Below are positions 1-6,479 of a stretch of DNA of 6,479 bases, piece by piece (position 1 is the first letter of the stretch; each line of letters begins with the position of its first letter). The notes under the pieces are model-generated. The model was not told the DNA's origin, ran no database searches, and worked only from the letters and a program-made list of their open reading frames with translations. Location of the stretch: contig CAZAQB010000178.1 in the NCBI GenBank assembly GCA_964487155.1, forward strand, positions 1-6,479, read 5' to 3'. The position numbers were made by a program, and so were the translations under genes. Source of the DNA: CAZAQB01 sp964487155 (lineage in GTDB: Bacteria > Pseudomonadota > Gammaproteobacteria > Nitrococcales > Nitrococcaceae).

Positions 1-1882
1 CACTGAGGGTGGTCTGCGCGGCGGTCAGGTAGCTCAGGTTGCGCTCGTCGAGCAGCGCCTGGGCTTCGGCGCCCAACCGCGTGCTGCGAAGCGTGTCGCC
101 CAGAAAGCTCCAGGCGTCCCAGCCGGCCTCGCCGAGGGCGCTGCCGCGCAGATCCGTGAATTCGAGGAAGTCGATGAGCCCGTTCTTGGCATCCAGCGCG
201 ATTCGCGCACTGGCTTCGGCCTCCACCGCCGAGAAATCCAGGGCCAGCGCGCCATCAACTAGCTGCAGGCTGATGGCCTCAACTAGAGGTCTCAGGCGCG
301 TCTGAAGCAGCAGGCCCTGGTAGACTGACTCGCGAAGCTCATTCCAAGCTTGATCGAACAATGCCATTTGCTGGGGGAGTATGGTTACGCCCCACACCTG
401 TGTGCCCACAGTGCTCCACACACCAAGCCGCAGAAACCCCTCCAAAAAATTATTGCCGCCGAATCGCTCTAAAGCCTGAAGGCGCGCGAATGTTTCAGGG
501 TTGTCAGCGGCGAACTCCTCAATCGCCGTAAGCTCGTTGGAAACGTGGCGGTCCGTTGATCCCTCAAGCGTAGGACTGCCCGGCACACCCGCCACGAACC
601 TGGACGAGCGAATGGTACTCACTTCGATGCTGGTTGCCATCGTGCTGGTTTCGCTCCACGCCATCACGAGCTCATCAAGCAAAGCCGATTGTTCGGCTTT
701 GGTGCCGGCCGCGGCGTAGCTCTCCAGGACACTGGCCAGATCGGCGCTGAGGCTGGCCGCTTCACGCAGATCGCGCACCCTTCCTGAGCCGTGCATGTCC
801 GGCAGGGCGGCGGCCCTAGCCGTTACCTCCAGCGGGTTTTGATATGCGCGGTGGAAAGGGTCCTCCGCCAGGTTGACGTCGCCCATGACCCCCGCGCGGC
901 CGTCGGCATACGTGAAGCTGCCGAGCTGGGCGAGGGTGTTGCCGCCCCCCAGGTTCTGGTTGACATCCTCGTAGGCGAGGTTCAGCGCGCCGATGCCCAG
1001 CTCGTCCAGGGTGTGGAGTTCGCCGGCGTCGGTCTGGCGATTGCCGTTGGCGTCCTGCCAGACCCGCAGCCCGGCGAAACCTGAATCGGCGGCGGTGATG
1101 CGGCCATCGGCGTTGCTGTCCAGGTCGGACAGGGCGGCAAAGCCGTGGGCGGCGGTGCCATCGGCCGTCGGGCTCGAGTCGCCGAAAAGTTCGCTGCCAT
1201 TGTCGATAGTGCCATTGGCATTGCGGTCCAGCACCAGCAGGCCATCATCGGCCCCGACCCAGCCGGTGCCGGTGGCGATGCCGTCACCGTCGTGGTCGAA
1301 GACACCGCTTGCCCCGGCTACTACCGGAGTCGTCTCGACACCGTCGCCGTCGAGATCCAGCATCAGGGGGTCGCGGCGGGGCGGTGTCCAGTTGATGGCT
1401 TGCTGCAACCAACCGTTGACGCCTTCGCTGATATTGAATCCCAGCGACTGCGTAATAGGATTCCAGATCAGGCTATCCAGCAATGGAATCCATTCGGGCG
1501 TGGCGGTCGGCGAAATTGCATCGGGAACTACTCCTATACCTCGAAGCGCATCCACAGCCCACATGCTACATTGCATGCCTCCCGGGAGCGCAAACAACGA
1601 ATACGGCGGCGGAGCCTGGTCCATATTGCGAATATCATTCGTTAGAGCACCATACTGCTCCGCCGTCAGATTCAGTGGGCCGCTCGTGCCACTGAAATCC
1701 GACGATGTGCTTTCCTCCCGCACATCCCCTTCGCCGTAGATTATATTACCCAAACTGTCGCGCTCCGGATAGAATCCCCAGGCTTCCTCACTGCCATCCG
1801 GCTTGGTTATATGAAGCCACGTGTGGATATTGTGACTGTCTGTTAAAACACCGGAACGCACCTCTACCGTGTATCCGCTCAT
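1..1882 (-). CDS. RTX/FrpC-like type I secreted protein, candidate toxin (5' part; 3' end beyond window)
   Basis: An uninterrupted minus-strand frame starts at ATG 1882-1880 and stays open for 627 codons to the window edge, so the C-terminus is missing. Residues 1-170 are a variable head: H20 opens a strand followed by 'WGFYPE' (35-40), and C105 sits in 'GGMQCSMWAVDAL', a pattern like permuted papain-like/NlpC-P60 hydrolases. At D171-P172 the family motif 'DPLMLDLDGDGVET' begins a calcium module with loops at 176-183, 196-202, 219-231, 255-266 and 277-288, like the self-processing module of FrpC. Next come 'VWQDANGN', 'GSFTYADGR' and 'LPDMHGSGRVRDLREAASL' (360-378), conserved in FrpC-like RTX proteins. 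Residues 380-627 are mostly helical with a further acidic stretch (564-573). No GGxGxDxUx nonapeptide is visible; it is expected beyond base 1. The start is supported by GGGAGAG seven bases upstream and by the TAATG overlap with the preceding gene. Export through the adjacent ABC/HlyD pair is inferred. Family assignment is strong; the hydrolase head is tentative. Confidence 0.88.
   Translation of the reverse strand, partial: MSGYTVEVRSGVLTDSHNIHTWLHITKPDGSEEAWGFYPERDSLGNIIYGEGDVREESTSSDFSGTSGPLNLTAEQYGALTNDIRNMDQAPPPYSLFALPGGMQCSMWAVDALRGIGVVPDAISPTATPEWIPLLDSLIWNPITQSLGFNISEGVNGWLQQAINWTPPRRDPLMLDLDGDGVETTPVVAGASGVFDHDGDGIATGTGWVGADDGLLVLDRNANGTIDNGSELFGDSSPTADGTAAHGFAALSDLDSNADGRITAADSGFAGLRVWQDANGNRQTDAGELHTLDELGIGALNLAYEDVNQNLGGGNTLAQLGSFTYADGRAGVMGDVNLAEDPFHRAYQNPLEVTARAAALPDMHGSGRVRDLREAASLSADLASVLESYAAAGTKAEQSALLDELVMAWSETSTMATSIEVSTIRSSRFVAGVPGSPTLEGSTDRHVSNELTAIEEFAADNPETFARLQALERFGGNNFLEGFLRLGVWSTVGTQVWGVTILPQQMALFDQAWNELRESVYQGLLLQTRLRPLVEAISLQLVDGALALDFSAVEAEASARIALDAKNGLIDFLEFTDLRGSALGEAGWDAWSFLGDTLRSTRLGAEAQALLDERNLSYLTAAQTTLS
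1367..1372 (-). other. Predicted Asp-Pro self-processing site
   Basis: Codons GAC-CCC encode D171-P172, directly before 'LMLDLDGDGVET'. In Neisseria meningitidis FrpC, the bond between an Asp and a Pro in the equivalent context is cut autocatalytically when calcium binds, and the new C-terminal Asp can form an isopeptide bond to a lysine. The match of the Asp-Pro and the following calcium loop is visible here; that this protein is processed is inference. Cleavage would release the 171-residue head. Confidence 0.5.
1373..1882 (-). other. Variable N-terminal head of the RTX protein, candidate permuted papain-like hydrolase
   Basis: This stretch encodes residues 1-170 of the RTX protein. H20 (codon 1825-1823) lies at the start of a beta-strand ('IHTWLHITKPDG'), followed by a second strand ending in 'GFYP'. 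About 85 residues later C105 (codon 1570-1568) begins a helix, 'CSMWAVDALRGIGV'. His before Cys is the order of circularly permuted NlpC/P60 and LRAT-like folds; members with this look often read N-C-x-x-W, whereas here the residue before Cys is Gln. Base composition is lower in G+C (53% in two sampled 60-base lines) than in the module that follows. The target could be peptidoglycan, lipid or protein; the sequence does not say which. It could also be a non-catalytic relative. Confidence 0.45.
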
Positions 1883-2325
1883 TACCTTTCTCTCCCTATG
1901 GCGACTTCAATAACGGGCTCTAAAAATGTAAGAATACCAATCCCCAAGAAGAGCGACTTCCGCCACTCTTCGTGCGTCTCTCGATACATCACGATACGAA
2001 ATCGTTCTTTCCGACCTCTTTTCTCGAACGCCTCCATGCACAACCCTATGATATCCAGTACCGCCCGCCTCGGAATTTCATCGGCCCTATGGAACTTAAG
2101 TGTGTAATTACCTGGCGTCCCGGCGACAAAAAGCCACGGATTAGACCTGTCAAACTTTACTGGCATGCCGTGTTTCTTAAGTATTGCTCGGGCTTCGTCA
2201 GCAAGAACCGGCAGAAACTCCGGATACGAATATTTGCCAGCTATCGCGATTTGCGTGGACCCCAGAAGGCCGAGCACTAAAAGAAACCTACTTAGCAAGC
2301 ACCGAAACCGGACTTCAATATACAT
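1882..2325 (-). CDS. Small exported protein of unknown family, candidate immunity or accessory partner of the RTX protein
   Basis: The 147-residue product is not one I recognise. It opens with a typical Sec signal peptide: basic residues R6, R8 and R13, a hydrophobic core at 14-23, and a likely cut after 'AIA' (27-29). The mature part (about 118 residues) has mixed helix and strand, with a basic patch 'EKRGRKERFR' (101-110). A hydrophobic segment at 124-143, broken by E136 and E140, may be a C-terminal membrane anchor or buried helix, before the tail 'GRER'. There is no lipobox. The ATG at 2325 is preceded by GAGGGG. The stop overlaps the RTX start (TAATG), tying its expression to the cargo. 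Sampled G+C is 47%, far below the transporter genes. A periplasmic immunity protein against the RTX head fits location and coupling; a secretion chaperone is less likely given the signal peptide. The gene is well supported, the role is inference. Confidence 0.8.
   Translation of the reverse strand: MYIEVRFRCLLSRFLLVLGLLGSTQIAIAGKYSYPEFLPVLADEARAILKKHGMPVKFDRSNPWLFVAGTPGNYTLKFHRADEIPRRAVLDIIGLCMEAFEKRGRKERFRIVMYRETHEEWRKSLFLGIGILTFLEPVIEVAIGRER
1883..1896 (-). promoter_or_regulatory. Ribosome binding site of the RTX gene, inside the upstream gene
   Basis: On the minus strand GGGAGAG (1896-1890) lies seven bases before the ATG at 1882, with a second purine run AAAGG (1889-1885) closer in. Both are within the last codons of the 147-residue gene, whose TAA stop (1884-1882) shares one base with the ATG. 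Translational coupling of the two genes is likely. Confidence 0.6.
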
Positions 2326-2335
2326 CGCCCCTCGC
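2326..2335 (-). promoter_or_regulatory. Ribosome binding site of the small exported-protein gene
   Basis: The minus strand reads GAGGGGCG immediately before the ATG at 2325, leaving about four bases between the GAGG core and the start. This supports the start that gives a complete signal peptide. Confidence 0.5.
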
Positions 2336-2359
2336 CATTTGGTTAGTTTCCGACCCGTA

Positions 2360-2392
2360 AAAAGGACTACAATTTCCCGTTTTAGCCCTTTT
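2360..2392 (-). terminator. Possible weak terminator or attenuator between adaptor gene and cargo genes
   Basis: On the minus strand AAAAGGGCT (2392-2384) can pair with AGTCCTTTT (2368-2360) across a 15-base loop. The stem has nine pairs, one of them G-U, and the descending arm merges into a run of five T. The GC core is only about five pairs and the loop is long, so termination would be partial at best. It sits in the 167-base gap after the adaptor stop, where it could lower cargo expression relative to the transporter. I see no convincing promoter in the rest of the gap, which argues that transcription continues through it. Confidence 0.28.
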
Positions 2393-2492
2393 CAGCGAAA
2401 CAGAGATATTCCACTGCCATGCGGTTACCTGATTCCATCAGTAGCCATGCTGGCAGCAAGTAAGGAAAAGCGGCCACCGAGAATTGCTCAGG

Positions 2493-3839
2493 TCACCTTT
2501 CCTCCAAAGCCTCATCCAGCCCCTTGAGCACCGGATCCAGCAGATACTCGATGACCCGTCGCTTGCCGGTCGCCACTTCCAGCGCAACGGCCATGCCGGG
2601 GGCGAGCTGGAACTCCCGGCCCCCGACTGCGATGCGGGCCAAGGCCAGCTCGGCGTGCAGAGGGAACACCAGCCCGATCTGCTCGTCCGCCACGGCGTCG
2701 CCGGAGATCTTGCGTACGGTGGCCTCGACGGTGCCGTATCGGGTGAACGGCAGGGTGTCGAGCTTGACGGTGGCCTGCTGGCCGGGATGGACGAAGGCGA
2801 CGTCCTTGTTGGGCAGCATGGCCTCGACTTCCAGGCCGCCCTCTAGCGGCACAATGCGCATCAGCTCCTGGGCGGGTTCCACCACCCCGCCCACGGTGTG
2901 CACGGCAAGCTGGTGGACGCGCCCGGCGATGGGAGCGCGCAGGGTCTGCCACGCGGCACGGAGCTGGGCCTTTTGCAGTTCTTCCGAAAGAGCAGCGATG
3001 CGCTGCTCGGCCTCGGCCAGCGCCGCCAGGCGCTCGCGGCGGAACTGGCTGCGAAGGGCGGCGCGCTGGCCCTCATACTGGGCGATGGCGGCCTCGAGCT
3101 CCTGGAGGCGGGCCTCCAGGGTGGTCTTCTGCCCGGCCTGTTCCCGGCGTTGCTGTTCCAGCTCCAGGTACTGGTGATGGGCGGCGAGCTGGCGCTCGGC
3201 CAGGGCGCCGATGGCCTCGGCGCGTTCGGTGACCAGGGGCAGGGTGGCCTCGATACGCTGGATCTCGTGCCGGGCGGTGAGCCGCTCGGCGCGGGCTCGG
3301 CGGATCTCGGCGGCGGCGGTGGCAATCCGCGCCCGGTATTCGTCCAGCTCGCTCAGGAACAGCAGGCGCTGCTGCAGGCGCTGGCTGGCGCTGGCGGTGT
3401 CCGGCCATGGGGGCTCGGGCGGTGTCGCTCCCGCCGCCGCCTCCGTGGCGGAGAGCAGAGCCCGCAACCGCACAGCCTCCAATCGGGTCGCCAGAAGTTC
3501 GGCTCGGGCGCGCTCCAGATCGGCCTGGCTCAGGGTGGCGTCGAGCTCTATCAATGGGTCACCGGCGGCCACCTGCGTTCCCTCCGCCACATGGATGGCC
3601 TTGACGGTGGCCAGCTCCATGGGCTGGATGACCTTGACCCGAGCGGTGGGGACCAGCTTGCCCCGGGCCACCGCGACCACGTCCAGCTCCCCCAGGGACG
3701 CCCACACGACCCCCAGGGTGACGAAGGCCACGATGGCCCAGGTGATGGCTCGGCCCACCGGTGACGGCGGGGTGGACTCCACTTCCAGTGCCGCCGGCAG
3801 GAACTCCAGCTCGGCGCGCCCCTCAGCCTTGTTCGCCAT
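2493..3839 (-). CDS. HlyD-family type I secretion periplasmic adaptor (membrane fusion protein)
   Basis: This 448-residue adaptor links the inner-membrane ABC exporter to an outer-membrane channel and helps move the RTX protein outward without a periplasmic stage. A short cytoplasmic N-terminus precedes one transmembrane helix (about 32-51). The first lipoyl half-motif follows at 59-100 ('VIQPMELATVKAIHVAEG', 'GDPLIELD'), then a long Ala/Arg/Glu/Gln-rich coiled-coil hairpin (about 103-295). The second lipoyl half is at 300-331 ('LRAPIAGRVHQLAVHTVGG'), a beta-barrel at 336-379, and the C-terminus contains 'YLLDPV', usual in HlyD relatives. Length is within the family norm (E. coli HlyD is 478). 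I chose the ATG at 3839, with GAGAGAG six bases upstream; a GTG at 3854 in the same frame would add five residues but has no properly spaced ribosome binding site. It lies 79 bases after the ABC stop, probably in one operon. No outer-membrane partner gene is in the window. Confidence 0.95.
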   Translation of the reverse strand: MANKAEGRAELEFLPAALEVESTPPSPVGRAITWAIVAFVTLGVVWASLGELDVVAVARGKLVPTARVKVIQPMELATVKAIHVAEGTQVAAGDPLIELDATLSQADLERARAELLATRLEAVRLRALLSATEAAAGATPPEPPWPDTASASQRLQQRLLFLSELDEYRARIATAAAEIRRARAERLTARHEIQRIEATLPLVTERAEAIGALAERQLAAHHQYLELEQQRREQAGQKTTLEARLQELEAAIAQYEGQRAALRSQFRRERLAALAEAEQRIAALSEELQKAQLRAAWQTLRAPIAGRVHQLAVHTVGGVVEPAQELMRIVPLEGGLEVEAMLPNKDVAFVHPGQQATVKLDTLPFTRYGTVEATVRKISGDAVADEQIGLVFPLHAELALARIAVGGREFQLAPGMAVALEVATGKRRVIEYLLDPVLKGLDEALEER

Positions 3840-3918
3840 AAGACGCTCTCTCACTCCCTTGGCGCTTGACCTGTCATTGCCTTGCTCGGCGGCAACCGGT
3901 CCGTATGCTCGGGCACCT

Positions 3919-6120
<2,202 letters not shown>

Positions 6121-6178
6121 GTCCTTGTGTCCACCAGATGCGTGGAGGGAACCGCAGGTGCGGCATCTAATGGCCGCT

Positions 6179-6208
6179 CTTATAAACCACCAGGCGGCGA
6201 GGGTGCAA
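6179..6208 (-). promoter_or_regulatory. Predicted sigma-70-type promoter of the secretion operon
   Basis: On the minus strand a -35-like TTGCAC (6208-6203) and a -10 TATAAG (6184-6179, five of six consensus bases) are separated by 18 bases. Transcription would start near 6172, about 50 bases before the exporter's GTG. The -10 is good and the -35 only matches at TTG, so basal strength may be moderate or need an activator. Confidence 0.5.
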
Positions 6209-6247
6209 CGCCGGAAGCTTTACACTTCGCCTCGCCGTAATCCACCG

Positions 6248-6274
6248 GATGCCGGCAGGCGGCATGCCGGCATC
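6248..6274. repeat. Perfect 10-bp inverted repeat (hairpin) in the intergenic region
   Basis: GATGCCGGCA (6248-6257) and TGCCGGCATC (6265-6274) are exact reverse complements around a 7-base loop. Neither strand has a T-run after it, so it is not a normal intrinsic terminator. It lies about 40 bases upstream of the predicted exporter -35, where a regulator site or REP-like element is possible. Confidence 0.6.
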
Positions 6275-6289
6275 GCGTAGCGGGCCGCG

Positions 6290-6307
6290 CCGCCGGTGGC
6301 CCGGCGG
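6290..6307. repeat. Perfect 7-bp inverted repeat with tetraloop
   Basis: CCGCCGG (6290-6296) and CCGGCGG (6301-6307) pair exactly around the loop TGGC. It begins 16 bases after the 10-bp hairpin, giving two tandem GC-rich stems. An alternative pairing of CGGGCC (6281-6286) with GGCCCG (6298-6303) competes with it. No T-run follows on either strand. Confidence 0.5.
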
Positions 6308-6440
6308 ATCCAGGGACGCTGGCGGGGCCCCTCCCTGATGACCGAAACGTGAAATGTCCCTCAGCATGGAATTTTGCGACGCAACATGATGTCGGAGTCA
6401 GGTAGAGTCCCAGGCATCAATGACACCTGCAATCCGGCCG

Positions 6441-6448
6441 AGGGAGGT
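6441..6448 (+). promoter_or_regulatory. Ribosome binding site of the divergent plus-strand gene
   Basis: AGGGAGGT is a near-ideal Shine-Dalgarno sequence six bases before the ATG at 6455. It is the main reason to accept that start. Confidence 0.6.
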
Positions 6449-6454
6449 CGATCC

Positions 6455-6479
6455 ATGCAGAATCCTCTCGCCTACGGGC
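6455..6479 (+). CDS. Start of a divergent gene, product unknown (only eight codons in window)
   Basis: ATG at 6455 opens a frame reading MQNPLAYG up to the window edge, preceded by a strong ribosome binding site. Eight residues are too few to name a family. Its head-to-head position to the exporter makes a regulator or another secretion-related gene possible, but nothing in the sequence shows this. Confidence 0.55.

Larger units (their letters stand above)
6121..6454. other. Divergent intergenic region between the exporter and a plus-strand gene
   Basis: These 334 bases have no supportable coding region. They hold the predicted exporter promoter near 6179-6208, two adjacent perfect inverted repeats at 6248-6307, and a purine-rich ribosome binding site for the divergent gene at 6441-6448. 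I see no tRNA, recognisable riboswitch or convincing promoter for the plus-strand gene. Control of both transcripts probably lies here. Confidence 0.6.

Noticed and set aside
857..862. A second Asp-Pro (D341-P342) in the RTX protein as another cleavage site
   Set aside because: It lies in 'NLAEDPFHR', without the following calcium-loop context of the self-processing site.
993..1739. Plus-strand frames of up to 248 codons opposite the RTX gene
   Set aside because: The minus-strand frame is continuous through the whole region and carries the family's calcium motifs; the plus-strand products look like nothing.
3840..3854. GTG at 3854 as the adaptor start
   Set aside because: AAGGGA touches the GTG with no spacing, while the ATG at 3839 has a purine-rich site at a normal six-base distance.
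6374..6384. Palindrome TTGCG-A-CGCAA upstream of the plus-strand gene as an operator
   Set aside because: Five-base arms are short enough to occur by chance and no matching promoter could be placed around it.

Overview
The window carries a type I secretion locus, almost all of it on the minus strand, in a GC-rich proteobacterium. The HlyB/HlyD-type transporter genes and a FrpC-like RTX cargo suggest a gammaproteobacterium or a relative, but the sequence does not settle the taxon. In transcription order (right to left) it holds a HlyB-type ABC exporter (6120-3919), a HlyD-type periplasmic adaptor (3839-2493), a small exported protein of unknown family (2325-1882), and a large RTX-type protein (from 1882) whose 3' end runs off the left edge after 627 codons. 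A TolC-type outer-membrane channel and an RTX acyltransferase are not in the window.

The visible part of the cargo is modular. Residues 1-170 form a variable head with a His...Cys pattern (H20, C105) like that of circularly permuted papain-like (NlpC/P60-type) hydrolases. At D171-P172 begins a calcium-binding, EF-hand-like module that closely resembles the self-processing module of Neisseria FrpC. A conserved core of this RTX family follows to the window edge. The RTX nonapeptides and the C-terminal secretion signal should lie beyond base 1.

The small gene ends with a TAATG overlap on the RTX start, and its product has a clear signal peptide. Toxin-like head, self-processing module, coupled exported partner and dedicated exporter together suggest a T1SS-secreted polymorphic toxin with a periplasmic immunity protein. 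This is inference: neither the toxin activity nor the immunity role is shown by the sequence alone.

Composition is mosaic. Sampled 60-base lines reach 80% G+C in the adaptor gene and 70% in the calcium module, but 43-53% in the small gene, its upstream gap and the cargo head. This fits exchange of a cargo/partner cassette beside a resident transporter. On the right, a 334-base structured intergenic region has a plausible sigma-70 promoter reading into the exporter, two adjacent perfect inverted repeats, and the first codons of a divergent plus-strand gene at 6455.
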